A DNA stretch of 43,167 nt from JBAYGJ01 sp041649335 (GCA_041649335.1 JBAZNF010000009.1:1-43167); one strand, 5' to 3'; counted from the first letter of the stretch, positions 10,074 through 18,815 are shown. A program made the numbers and translations. Notes: generated by a model from the letters alone, not told the origin.

Positions 10074-10077
10074 ACGT

Positions 10078-11211
10078 ATGAAATTTTTTCGCTACATTCC
10101 ACTCTGCGCACTTATTGCTGTCGGGATAACCTGCGGCATCCATACTGCCCGTGCGGCTGTTATTTCCGCGTATCCTGACCATCGGACAATCGCCGAAGGT
10201 GAAACGTTTACCGTTGATATCCGCCTCAACAGCGAACAACAGGTCGTCAATGCGGTTACCGCGGTTATTACCTATCCGAAGGACCTGCTTGACGTAGTTG
10301 GGGTCTCGCGCGGCGGATCTTTCCTGACGCTCTGGCCGGTTGAACCGACTATCGACAGTGAGGACAGCACTATTATGCTGACCGCCGGCATCCCCAACGG
10401 TAGCTACGTCGTGGACGGGAAAATAATTACCATCACCTTCATGACCAAAGACGTTGGGGGCGTGGAAATCGGCTTCAACGAGTCCAGTTCCAGCGTCCTG
10501 CTGAACGACGGCCTGGGCACACCGGCCGCCCTGACCCTGCAATCAGGCATTTATCGGATAGACCCGATCCAATATATCGTCATCACCTCCCCGACACATC
10601 CCGATGAGAACATCTGGTACCGCAGCCGCGAGGTGGCGTTCGAATGGCCCATGGTAAAAAACGCCGAATACAGTTACGACCTCAGCAACAGCCCGGACGA
10701 AGTGCCTGACGATACGGCGGAACGGACAACCGGGAAAGTTACGTTTGAAGGGGTGAATGACGGGATTTATTATTTTATCCTGAAAGAAAAACAGCAGGGT
10801 AAGTCCTGGGCCATTATCGGGAAAAAACGCGTCCAGATCGACGCGACCGTTCCGGACGCGATTCAGGCGGCCGTCAACCAGGACAACACCGTTCTGGTCG
10901 GGCAATACTACCTGACCTTCGCTGGCACTGACAATGCTTCAGGCATTGACCATTATGACGTCATTGAAAACGACACCGCCTACCGCGGCGTCTCATCACC
11001 GTTCATCCTGAAACAGCAGAACCCTGACGGGTGGCTGTCCATTACCGCCTACGACAAGGCCGGCAATTCCACTCGCTGGACCCACGGGACTGCTCCGATC
11101 CAGGAAAATTCGCAGAACAAATACTATCTGCTCATAATTGCCATTGTCATATTGGGATTTTTTACTGCCGTCCTCATTAAACTGCGGCTGCGCCATATCC
11201 ATAACATGTAA
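10078..11211 (+). CDS. Membrane-anchored cohesin protein (377 aa)
   Basis: Start ATG 10078, four bases after the dockerin stop; this start gives a clean signal peptide (residues 1-26, HTARAA). Residues about 27-160 are a cohesin domain: GETFTVDIRL, VNAVTAVITYP, DLLDVVGVSRGGSF and the closing VLLNDGLGTPA pattern. An Ig-like region covers about 165-260 (IDATVPD), and a second ends with ITAYDKAGNSTRW. A membrane helix spans about 349-368, followed by a KLRLRH tail. The cohesin is thus displayed outside and tethered in the membrane, available for the dockerin encoded just upstream. Confidence 0.92.
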   Translation: MKFFRYIPLCALIAVGITCGIHTARAAVISAYPDHRTIAEGETFTVDIRLNSEQQVVNAVTAVITYPKDLLDVVGVSRGGSFLTLWPVEPTIDSEDSTIMLTAGIPNGSYVVDGKIITITFMTKDVGGVEIGFNESSSSVLLNDGLGTPAALTLQSGIYRIDPIQYIVITSPTHPDENIWYRSREVAFEWPMVKNAEYSYDLSNSPDEVPDDTAERTTGKVTFEGVNDGIYYFILKEKQQGKSWAIIGKKRVQIDATVPDAIQAAVNQDNTVLVGQYYLTFAGTDNASGIDHYDVIENDTAYRGVSSPFILKQQNPDGWLSITAYDKAGNSTRWTHGTAPIQENSQNKYYLLIIAIVILGFFTAVLIKLRLRHIHNM

Positions 11212-11223
11212 TACGTTCCGGCC

Positions 11224-13656
11224 ATGAAACGTTGGCTCATCATCATCGGTTGCGCGGCCCTGCTCTCGGCTGTGCCGGGGCTGGCCACGGCGGCCACCAT
11301 GTACGTCAGTCCGTCCACCAAAACGGTCAACGTCGGTGACAGCTTCACCGTCACTATTGGCGTGAACACCGGCGGTGTGGCCATCAATTCCGCCCAGGCG
11401 ACTGTCTCATACCCCGCCAACCTATTGGAAGCGACGGGCATTTCCTCCCAAGGTATTTTTACCTTATGGGCCATTAATCCGTCATATTCCAATGCCTCAG
11501 GCACAGCAACCTTTGCCGGCGGCCTGCCCAGTCCGGGCTATACCGGTGCCTCAGGCACGGCGATCGGCATCGTGTTCAGGGCAAAAGCGCAGGGCTCGGC
11601 CAAAGTAACCATCAGTGGAGCCAGCATCCTAGCCAATGACGGTTTGGGGACCGACGTTTTTTCGGGAGCCGGATCGGGCACCTATACCATCAATACGCCG
11701 TCAGCCGAACCGACGCCGACTCCCACCCCGACGCCGACTGAGAAAAAAACGCCCTCAGCCCCGACCATCTCATCCACCACCCATAAAGACCAGACCGCCT
11801 GGTACAGCGACAAAAATCCGGCTTTCAGCTGGACGCGCGAATCCGGCGTCACCGGTTTCAGCACGTCGCTCGACGACAAGCCGACTGCGGCTCCTGATAC
11901 AGACCAGGACACGAATGACAATAGTCAGACTTTTACCGGGACCGGGGACGGCACCTGGTATTTTCATGTCCGGGCAAAAAATAATGACGGCTGGGGACCG
12001 GCTGGCTATTTTAAAATCAATATTGACGCCACGCCGCCGGATCCGTTTACCGTTGAACTGCTGGACGGAGAAAAAACCACTTCCCTATCCCCCCGGCTGA
12101 ATTTTGAAACGAAGGACGCATTGTCAGGGCTGAAGGACTACATGTTATCAGTCAATGGCGGGCCGGTGACGACCGTGGCGACTGACGCGACCAAGCCATA
12201 CACCTTGGCGGGCTTGGGTATCGGCGAGTACACGGTGACTATTACGGCCAATGATAATGCCGGCAATTCGACGACAACTGTGACGCTGTTTTCTATTAAG
12301 TCAGAAACGGTCGAACCTCCCCCCTCGACCGGGCCAGAACAGGCCTTGCCTGGCATCGCCAAATCGATAAACAGTGTTTTGAAATCCATTAATAACATCC
12401 TCCCGGATTCACTGCAAAAAACCACGAAAAAAGTCAGTGATGCCGTCAATAGCCTCCGGAAAAATGAAGGGGTAACGGACACGTTCGATAACGTCATCAG
12501 GCCTACGGTCACGACCACGGCCATTATTACCGTGGTCGGGGTGGCCACGACCAGCTCCGCGCTGCAATTGACGAACCTGCTCTACCTGTTCCTGCGGTTT
12601 AGTTACCTCTGGATGGCACCCATCCACTTCGGCAAAAAACGCAGGCCGTGGGGGATCGTTTTTGACAGCACCACCGGACGTCCGATCCCGCGGGCCCTGG
12701 TGCGCGTCTTTGCGAAAGAATTCAACAAACTGAAGGAAAGCCAGGTGACGGACGCGGAGGGGAGATTCGGGTTCCTGATCAGCCCTGGCGAATATTTCAT
12801 CACGGCCGGCAAAGCCGGATTCACCTTTCCGTCAAAATTCCTACGCTCGGCCATCGTTAGCCAGTACGAGGAGATATACCGCGGCGGGCTGTTTACGGTC
12901 GGGCCGAATGATGCCGGGATTATCTCCATCAATATCCCAGTCGACCCGATCCTGGCGGCCATATCCCAAGCCCGCATGAAATGGCTCCGTATCCTCAATA
13001 CGATCGGCCTGATCCTGGAAAAAATCAGCACCCCCCTGCTCATTGCCGGCTCGCTACTCAGCTTATTGACGGTCATCATTGAGCCATGGAGTGCGAATTT
13101 CATCATCCTGGGCGTCTACATCCTGCTCATTTTCATCAAGTCCATTATGGGCTTTTTGATCGGCCGGTCCTGGGGATTGGTGGTCGATGAAGACACCGGC
13201 AAGGCGGTTGAACTGGCCGTGGTCCGGATTTACGACGCCAACACCGGCAATATCATGGGTACGCGCGTCACCAATAATCTTGGGCAATTCACATCATTCA
13301 TTATGCCCGGCGAATACTACGTGGTCATCCTGAAACAAGGCTATGAACCGTTCCGGAGCAAGCCAATCACCGTTACCAAGCGCCGCGGCCTGATCCGCAT
13401 GAAAGCCGAATTGGTGGCCAAGGACAAGATAAAAGGCCTCCCCGAGGGTGAAGAAATTATTAACCTGGAATCAGTCGACCGTCCGGCCCGTATAAAAGCC
13501 GCTGTCATGCAAAAAACTGAACCTATGACCGCAAAAAGCCGGGCAATAAAAGCTCCAGCCTCAGCCAAATCTACCGACACTCAAGTCCTAGACCGTTCGG
13601 TCTTCAAGCCGCCGCCGCTCATGACCCCGCAAAAAAAGAAACGTACGGTTAAATAA
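11224..13656 (+). CDS. Large membrane cohesin protein with two carboxypeptidase-regulatory-like domains
   Basis: 810 residues. Signal peptide 1-24; cohesin domain about 25-158 (VNVGDSFTVTIGV, SPGYTG, ILANDGLGTDVF); Pro-Thr linker about 159-180; two Ig/fibronectin-like regions (about 180-270 and 271-358). An amphipathic Ser/Asn/Lys-rich segment spans about 370-425, then a hydrophobic region (430-465). Next come a CarboxypepD_reg-like domain (474-571, GRPIPRALVRVF, GEYFITAGKAGF), two more membrane helices (about 590-646), a second such domain (650-730, GKAVELAVVRIY, GEYYVVILKQGY) and a basic tail ending KKKRTVK. The several helices could place these domains on the cytosolic side, which would be unusual; topology is unresolved. 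Its stop codon lies in the A-run that forms the T-run of the convergent pilin terminator. Confidence 0.9.
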   Translation: MKRWLIIIGCAALLSAVPGLATAATMYVSPSTKTVNVGDSFTVTIGVNTGGVAINSAQATVSYPANLLEATGISSQGIFTLWAINPSYSNASGTATFAGGLPSPGYTGASGTAIGIVFRAKAQGSAKVTISGASILANDGLGTDVFSGAGSGTYTINTPSAEPTPTPTPTPTEKKTPSAPTISSTTHKDQTAWYSDKNPAFSWTRESGVTGFSTSLDDKPTAAPDTDQDTNDNSQTFTGTGDGTWYFHVRAKNNDGWGPAGYFKINIDATPPDPFTVELLDGEKTTSLSPRLNFETKDALSGLKDYMLSVNGGPVTTVATDATKPYTLAGLGIGEYTVTITANDNAGNSTTTVTLFSIKSETVEPPPSTGPEQALPGIAKSINSVLKSINNILPDSLQKTTKKVSDAVNSLRKNEGVTDTFDNVIRPTVTTTAIITVVGVATTSSALQLTNLLYLFLRFSYLWMAPIHFGKKRRPWGIVFDSTTGRPIPRALVRVFAKEFNKLKESQVTDAEGRFGFLISPGEYFITAGKAGFTFPSKFLRSAIVSQYEEIYRGGLFTVGPNDAGIISINIPVDPILAAISQARMKWLRILNTIGLILEKISTPLLIAGSLLSLLTVIIEPWSANFIILGVYILLIFIKSIMGFLIGRSWGLVVDEDTGKAVELAVVRIYDANTGNIMGTRVTNNLGQFTSFIMPGEYYVVILKQGYEPFRSKPITVTKRRGLIRMKAELVAKDKIKGLPEGEEIINLESVDRPARIKAAVMQKTEPMTAKSRAIKAPASAKSTDTQVLDRSVFKPPPLMTPQKKKRTVK

Positions 13657-13686
13657 AAAATCCCCCCACAGTTAAATGTGGGGGGA
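13655..13686 (-). terminator. Rho-independent terminator of the pilin gene
   Basis: A perfect 10-bp stem (13661-13670 with 13677-13686) has a 6-base loop. Read on the minus strand it is followed by a T-run (13660-13655). It may also slow plus-strand transcription from the cohesin gene, whose stop codon it touches. Confidence 0.9.
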
Positions 13687-13707
13687 CTGCTATTTACGCT
13701 CAATACT

Positions 13708-14175
13708 CTAGCGGGTGACGGTAATAGTCACTCCCTGCTCTCCAGTCGCTCCGATAGTTACCCGCCCAGTGGCGGAATCCTTAACGACCGTGTACTTCGT
13801 GTCATATCCAGTGCAACTTGTTGAGGCAGTGCCGTCTTTTGGGTCCGCTGGCATAGCCGACAGGTAAATACCGGTCGGACCGACCAACTGTGGACAGAGA
13901 TCAACATTCCCGACTCCTACGGTATCCGTAATGTCCAGCGCGGACGTGGTGATGGCTGCTGGAAGCAAACCGTTATTGTCCACGGCGTACTGGTGGATGG
14001 CGTTCAGCAGCGCATTTACGTCGTTCCAGCGCTGCGCATTGCGCGCCTGGGCAAATTGCCGGCCCGGATTAATGGCCACGATGACGATGGCGGCCAAGAT
14101 GCCGATAATGCCGATAACCACCAAGAGTTCGAGGAGCGTGAAACCCCTGCTCTTACTGCGTGCGTGTCCTGTCAT
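13708..14175 (-). CDS. Type IV major pilin-like protein
   Basis: 155 residues. A short basic leader is followed by the prepilin peptidase site G11^F12 (RGFTLLELL) with Glu at position +5 (E16), then the hydrophobic N-terminal helix VVIGIIGILAAIVIVAINP. The globular part has a Cys pair (C102 and C126 by count) that could close a D-region loop. It is the last gene of the pilus cluster but has its own promoter, leader hairpin, a strong Shine-Dalgarno (14189-14183, 7 bases before ATG 14175) and its own terminator. These are signs of separate, high expression, as expected of the major subunit. Substrate of PilD (not in this window) and of PilB/PilT. Confidence 0.93.
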   Translation of the reverse strand: MTGHARSKSRGFTLLELLVVIGIIGILAAIVIVAINPGRQFAQARNAQRWNDVNALLNAIHQYAVDNNGLLPAAITTSALDITDTVGVGNVDLCPQLVGPTGIYLSAMPADPKDGTASTSCTGYDTKYTVVKDSATGRVTIGATGEQGVTITVTR

Positions 14176-14192
14176 ATGTAATCTCCTTTGTG

Positions 14193-14211
14193 ATAAGGGA
14201 GGTCCCCTTAT
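14193..14211 (-). promoter_or_regulatory. Leader hairpin next to the pilin Shine-Dalgarno
   Basis: ATAAGGG pairs with CCCTTAT (7 bp, 14193-14199 with 14205-14211, 5-base loop), ending four bases upstream of the Shine-Dalgarno. It probably stabilises the message or tunes translation. Confidence 0.55.
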
Positions 14212-14228
14212 TAATTATTTATAAATGA

Positions 14229-14238
14229 ATTATATCAC
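14229..14238 (-). promoter_or_regulatory. Extended -10 promoter of the pilin gene
   Basis: On the minus strand TATAAT (14234-14229) is preceded by TGA, making an extended -10. The -35 position (TTAAAT, 14257-14252) is weak. The predicted start near 14222 gives a 47-base leader. Confidence 0.65.
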
Positions 14239-14265
14239 ACTCACCCTGTTTATTTAAGAACCTGC

Positions 14266-15510
14266 CTATCCGGTCGGCATCATCTTAATGTAATAGAGAA
14301 TGACAAATACAGCCGCTAAAATGATCAAGATCCCCAGCATTATGAGGGCCCGTTTATTTTTCGCTGCCCATCCACCTTTCCCAAATGATACTTTTAGTGA
14401 CGGGCGGGGCTGGCGTCCCGGCTTCGTTTGGAACCGGGGGCTCCGGCTCTTCGATTGCCGCAGGAGATTTACGCCTGCCTGCAGAGCCTTAACATTCAAA
14501 CCGCGTCTGGCTAACCCAATGACTGTAGAGAATAAAATCACCGGCTGGGAAGAAAAAACCTGATCGCGCCGAACAACGCCTGACAGGGGATCGCCCAACA
14601 CGGCGGGGATGCCCAGTTGGCGGGAAAAATGCTCAACCAATCCCGGCAACAGGCTAGTACCGCCGCAAATGATGACCCGGCTCACCGGATGCCCGGCATT
14701 CTTCTGGTACGTACGCATGACTTTTTGCATGGCCGCGATGATTTCCATTAGCACCGGTTCAGCGGCCTGCGCTGTTGGCAATGAATTCAGTCCTGATTTT
14801 TTCTTTAATGCTTCGGCGTCTGCGGGCGCCAAAGAAAGCTGTTTGGCGATAGCGTCAGTCAGATGCTGTCCGGCGATGGGAACGTTTTCGGAGAAATTGA
14901 CGGCTTGCCGGTCATACACCGTCAGAATGGTCGTCCGGGATCCCAGGTCAGCCAGCATAATGGCGTCAGTCGACTGTTTGGGCACCAGCGCCCGCGCCAA
15001 TGACGATGACTCGGCTTCCAGCGCTTCCAACACAAAACCGGCGTCACTGACGACCTGCTGATACGCCTGGACGACTTCCTTGAGGCAGGCCACGTACAAT
15101 ACCTCCTGAGTATCCTGGTCCCGGTTCACCACCTGGTAGTCATGTTCAGTCTGATCCAGAAATAACGGCAAGGTGGCGTCCGCCTCATATTGGACCGCTT
15201 CGCCCAGCTGTTGTTCGGATATCACGGATGGCATACGGAACAAGTGGATGAATGTCTGTGATTCCGGCAATGATACGACCGCCGACCTGGTGGTAAAGTT
15301 TCCGAATCCCGGCAATTTTGCCGTTTCCTGGAGCTTGGCTGTCAGCTTCACGGGGTCGACAATCCGCCCGTTGGTCACGATGCCGACGGGCAGCTCCAAA
15401 CGGCGGTACGCCACGACGCGTACAGCGGCGCCTTTTTCTTTCAGCTCCAGCATCTCAATGGATGCGTCAGAGATATCTATGCCGATGGCGTGTTTGAAAA
15501 ATATGGACAT
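14266..15510 (-). CDS. pilM: PilM, with fused PilN-like peptide and membrane anchor
   Basis: 414 residues. Actin-like PilM fold (about 1-335): an AIGIDISDASIEML phosphate-1 region, MLADLGSRTTILTVYD (phosphate 2) and IICGGTSLLPGL. After the usual PilM end (GLARRGLN) the protein continues with VNLLRQ (347-352), like the INLLP peptide by which PilN docks into PilM. A basic linker follows and then a membrane helix (about 388-407), where it stops. It therefore looks like PilM fused to the cytosolic peptide and anchor of PilN, without PilN's extracytoplasmic domain. No PilO, PilP or PilQ gene is present, which fits a cell without an outer membrane. Its role is to link the pilus motor to the membrane platform. 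Confidence 0.9.
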   Translation of the reverse strand: MSIFFKHAIGIDISDASIEMLELKEKGAAVRVVAYRRLELPVGIVTNGRIVDPVKLTAKLQETAKLPGFGNFTTRSAVVSLPESQTFIHLFRMPSVISEQQLGEAVQYEADATLPLFLDQTEHDYQVVNRDQDTQEVLYVACLKEVVQAYQQVVSDAGFVLEALEAESSSLARALVPKQSTDAIMLADLGSRTTILTVYDRQAVNFSENVPIAGQHLTDAIAKQLSLAPADAEALKKKSGLNSLPTAQAAEPVLMEIIAAMQKVMRTYQKNAGHPVSRVIICGGTSLLPGLVEHFSRQLGIPAVLGDPLSGVVRRDQVFSSQPVILFSTVIGLARRGLNVKALQAGVNLLRQSKSRSPRFQTKPGRQPRPSLKVSFGKGGWAAKNKRALIMLGILIILAAVFVILYYIKMMPTG

Positions 15511-15558
15511 AAGGTGTTACTTAATTGTACCCGCTGATAAGCAGTCCCGCAAACAGCA

Positions 15559-15960
15559 TTAATATGCTTCCTGCCAGGCCACCAGAGTCAGGCCGGCCGC
15601 AGAAACGGTCACCCGGCCGATAAACTGGCGCTGAACGCCGCCGACATCGGCCGATACGGTAACAATACGGTCAGCGGGCACTGGCGTACTGACTGACACA
15701 ATTGTACATGTGCCAGGTGGCACGTCCAGCACGGTTCCGCCGGCATACGACCCGTTACGCATTAATTGGATATATGCTTCGTTCAGACAGCTGTAAGCCG
15801 CCTGTTCAGCCTGGGCGGATTGCTGGCGCAGGAGGCCGGTGTCGGTTTCCGTAATGCCCAGACTACTCATGGACAGGGCAATGGCCAGCGTCACCGCTGA
15901 AATGATGATCAGGGCGATGAGGGCGATATAGCCTTGTTGGTTGCGGACAGGAAATTTCAT
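15559..15960 (-). CDS. PilX-like minor pilus protein
   Basis: 133 residues. Short basic leader, then G10^Y11 followed by IALIALIIISAVTLAIALSM, a prepilin-like helix lacking the usual Glu+5, as in PilX-type proteins. The motif GLLRQQSAQAEQAAYSCLNEA follows the helix. The remainder is a small beta-rich domain with two further Cys candidates (C56 and the TCTIV Cys) for a disulfide. It starts 3 bases after the upstream prepilin gene, so it belongs to the same operon. Probably a minor pilin in the tip complex (inference). Confidence 0.82.
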   Translation of the reverse strand: MKFPVRNQQGYIALIALIIISAVTLAIALSMSSLGITETDTGLLRQQSAQAEQAAYSCLNEAYIQLMRNGSYAGGTVLDVPPGTCTIVSVSTPVPADRIVTVSADVGGVQRQFIGRVTVSAAGLTLVAWQEAY

Positions 15961-15963
15961 ATC

Positions 15964-16488
15964 TTAACGGTCCAATAATTCAACAGACGTATCAAAATCA
16001 TTTATAAATTCATTTTCATTACGGCCGCTGGGATTTACCGTCTCCAGCGTAAACTGTACCCGCGCCTGTTTTGATTTCCCGTTGACGGATGACAGATTGG
16101 AAAAATTCAAATTGGTTACTTTTACCGCGTCGGATGTCAGCGCGACTGGCAAACCCGCCCCTTCCGTCAGCATTAACTGATTGCCGTTCAGGCTCAGGAT
16201 AGTGGGGTTAGTCAGCGGGTCCTTAGTAACTACAGTTAGGGTAGTGCCGGAAGCACCGACAGATGGCATGGTTATATCGCTGGCTTGCCGGGCGACCTGG
16301 CTGAACTTCTCTATGACGTACCGGCCGTTCTGCTCCACCTCCTGCACGGCAAACGCCTTGGTCCGGCTATTGATGATATTCCAGGCGAAACTGGTGGCCA
16401 TGACCAATACGCCGGCCACTAAAGTGATGTAGATAGACAGTTCAATAAGCGTGAGTCCTTTTTGGTTGGCTAAAAATTTATGGCTCAT
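15964..16488 (-). CDS. PilW/PulJ-like minor prepilin
   Basis: 174 residues from ATG 16488. An open frame extends upstream to 16626, but the 16488 start puts the prepilin site close to the N-terminus (NQKG11^LTLIELS, Glu+5 = E16) and overlaps the previous stop by 11 bases, as the neighbouring pair does. The helix SIYITLVAGVLVMATSF is followed by VQEVEQNGRYVIEKFSQVARQA, typical of PulJ/PilW minor pilins. Translationally coupled to the large prepilin gene. Confidence 0.85.
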   Translation of the reverse strand: MSHKFLANQKGLTLIELSIYITLVAGVLVMATSFAWNIINSRTKAFAVQEVEQNGRYVIEKFSQVARQASDITMPSVGASGTTLTVVTKDPLTNPTILSLNGNQLMLTEGAGLPVALTSDAVKVTNLNFSNLSSVNGKSKQARVQFTLETVNPSGRNENEFINDFDTSVELLDR

Positions 16489-18361
16489 AATTGATCGTGA
16501 CATCTGATAAAACCGGCGTATCCGTACCCGGAGACGTAAAAAATGCACGATACTGCCACCATTGGGCGTAGGTAAAATCAGGGAGAGTCTGCCCGGCCGT
16601 ATCGAAATAGCTTGCCGGAGTTCCATTCGGCCCGACCCACGCGGCGCTAGCTAACGCGGCTTGGGTAGCAGCACTCCGGACCTGAAAAAATATCTTGGTA
16701 CCGGCAGGGACAGCAGCTGTCCAGGTCAGATAATTTCCTACCGTCTCATGGCTCCCGGTATTATATGCCGAGGAAATAAAATCTCCAGCCAGAAAATACC
16801 CGCTGGCTCCGGAAACGAGATATGTCACCCGTACGTTATCAAGAGAAACCAGTTGCGTACCGTCTGAGGAGAGGAAGGCGCGGAAAGAGAGCTGCTGGGC
16901 CGTGACCGGGAAGGCAGTGAAGTGGGCGTTAATGTCCGCGGCGGTGTTGTAGTTGCCGGCGCCGGCAGTGGCCCAGGCGCTGCCGGACCAGTACTGCCAG
17001 GTGGATCCGTTGTCGTCGGACAGCTGGTAATAGATCTCGCCGCCGTTCTTGACGGCTGTTTCAGTGAAGGACTGCCAGGCGGAAATGTCAGTTGAACTGA
17101 ATGAGATTTTCGGGTTAATGGTCGGCTTGTCGGCCGGGTAACTCGGGGTACCGGTTTTTTCCCAGTGCAGGAGGGCGTTGTCGTAGCCGACCGCAAAGGC
17201 GCCGGCCCGGGTACCGCCAATCTCCACCCAGACAGCAAGCTTGAGGTAGTAGGTGCCGGCAGCCGGCAGTTTGCTGAGGATATCAATCGGGCCGAAGGAA
17301 TTCCATCCCGAGGTGCCGGTAATGGGTCCGGATGACCAAACTTCGGTCCCGATGGTGGGAGCACCCGAGGCGTTGTCTACGAACACATAGGCCTGCAGAG
17401 TGGTCGGGGTACCGTTGAAGGCGGTAGTAGAAAAATCAAAGCTCACGTTAGCAATATCCAGACTGGCTGCCGTCACGGTGAAACTCTGCTGGAAATACCC
17501 GCCCACCTGGCTGTTGCGGCCGCGGGGGATGTTGAGGCTGGCGTAGGCGCCGGGGTTACCGCCGGAGGTGACGCGGGTACCGGTCACATTAACATCGGTG
17601 CCTCCCTGACTCCAATCGACGTACTGCCAGGGAATTTGGGTGGTATCCAGGCCGGGATTGGTGGTGTCGCCGGAAACTGGCGGTGATTGGTTTATGAGCG
17701 AAGCCTGTGATGAGGCGACCTCAATTTTGTTAGTATCGTAAGTGTAGTCGGTGGGGGTGTCAAACGTAAAATCGTAAAACACAGAAGTCTGCGACTGGCC
17801 GAGAACGACTTCACCACCGGCCGCCGCCGTGGTGACGACCTGGTTTTTCGTGCCGGCGTCAAATTCAGACTGCAATGTCTGTGCCCACCGCCGGCTTTTC
17901 CAATTAGTAAAATAACTGTTCACGACGACTTCAGACGGACGGTTCGGCTGCGGCGACCAGGCGACCCGCGAAGTAACAAACTTCGTGTCTGGATCCAGAG
18001 TACCGCCGGACGTCACGATAGTGCCGCTGACATCGCGGTTGACGCCGGCGACAGTGACTGTCCGGGAAAAAATCCCCATACTGTCGACGGTGCCATTATA
18101 CTGCCACACATTGGTCGCTGCCGACACGCCATGAGTGCCCACCGTCAGGTATTTCCAACCGCGGGCCGCCAGGCTCTTGCTGGCCTCGATCCCCTCCTGC
18201 GCCAATGCGGCGGCACGGGTCCGTTGGCCGCCTGACTGGTTGGCCATCTGCGCGTCCAACGTCAGGAACATGGTACTGGCTATCACTACTATAAAAATAC
18301 CCATAGCTATCATCAGTTCCAGTAAGCTTTGACCGGATTGGTTGTCCTCGTTATTGGACAT
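16478..18361 (-). CDS. Very large minor prepilin with beta-rich C-terminal region (627 aa)
   Basis: The N-terminus is a PilV-like prepilin: G10^QSLLELMIA with Glu+5 (E15), a hydrophobic helix, and an AAALAQEGIEASKSLAARGW segment. Minor pilins are usually 130-250 residues; this one carries about 480 extra residues of beta-sandwich-like sequence. That part includes GTYYLKLAVW (like carbohydrate-binding or discoidin-type domains) and two related segments near the end, each with an FxxRA(F/A)(L/F)S(S/P)DGT-type core. A pilus-tip adhesin is the likely role (inference). It overlaps both neighbours by 11 bases (18351-18361 and 16478-16488). Confidence 0.88.
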   Translation of the reverse strand: MSNNEDNQSGQSLLELMIAMGIFIVVIASTMFLTLDAQMANQSGGQRTRAAALAQEGIEASKSLAARGWKYLTVGTHGVSAATNVWQYNGTVDSMGIFSRTVTVAGVNRDVSGTIVTSGGTLDPDTKFVTSRVAWSPQPNRPSEVVVNSYFTNWKSRRWAQTLQSEFDAGTKNQVVTTAAAGGEVVLGQSQTSVFYDFTFDTPTDYTYDTNKIEVASSQASLINQSPPVSGDTTNPGLDTTQIPWQYVDWSQGGTDVNVTGTRVTSGGNPGAYASLNIPRGRNSQVGGYFQQSFTVTAASLDIANVSFDFSTTAFNGTPTTLQAYVFVDNASGAPTIGTEVWSSGPITGTSGWNSFGPIDILSKLPAAGTYYLKLAVWVEIGGTRAGAFAVGYDNALLHWEKTGTPSYPADKPTINPKISFSSTDISAWQSFTETAVKNGGEIYYQLSDDNGSTWQYWSGSAWATAGAGNYNTAADINAHFTAFPVTAQQLSFRAFLSSDGTQLVSLDNVRVTYLVSGASGYFLAGDFISSAYNTGSHETVGNYLTWTAAVPAGTKIFFQVRSAATQAALASAAWVGPNGTPASYFDTAGQTLPDFTYAQWWQYRAFFTSPGTDTPVLSDVTINYEP

Positions 18362-18812
18362 TGATGATTCCGCGCTGATTAATGGTTATAGACGCCGCTT
18401 CATTATTGACGGTCTGTAAGGTCAGGGTCCCGGCATTCGCTGTTTCGCCTTTTATCCTGGAAAATACTATGTCAGCACCCGCTGACGAGCTGAGGGTGAT
18501 GGATTGTGGTATGGTAAAAATTTCATTTTTCGGTTCCGAGGGGTTGTACACGGTACCGGGGAAAATGACATACTGATGCGTTCCGATATGCACCCCCCAC
18601 GCTGACCATTGCTGCGACCCCATGGCCAGGCCCTGGGTCCGGCGCAGCGCGGAGGCCACCTCACGCGTCGTATTGTCCAGACCGGAGCTGACCTGGAACG
18701 ACTGGTAAAAGGGGATGGCCAGCCCGGCCAATAACACCAGGACAGCCATGACCATCATCACTTCAATAAACGAAAAACCCCCCGTCCGGTTTAAATGTGT
18801 TCTTTGGTGCAT
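18351..18812 (-). CDS. GspH/FimT-like minor prepilin
   Basis: 153 residues. The leader ends G12^F13 with SFIEVMMVM and Glu+5 (E17), followed by a hydrophobic helix and REVASALRRTQGLAM, the characteristic GspH/FimT segment. The C-terminal half is beta-rich (VHIGTHQYVIFPG, LQTVNNEAASITINQRG). It starts 3 bases after the pilC stop and overlaps the next gene by 11 bases. It probably primes pilus assembly together with the other minor pilins. Confidence 0.87.
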   Translation of the reverse strand: MHQRTHLNRTGGFSFIEVMMVMAVLVLLAGLAIPFYQSFQVSSGLDNTTREVASALRRTQGLAMGSQQWSAWGVHIGTHQYVIFPGTVYNPSEPKNEIFTIPQSITLSSSAGADIVFSRIKGETANAGTLTLQTVNNEAASITINQRGIINVQ

Positions 18813-18815
18813 AGG

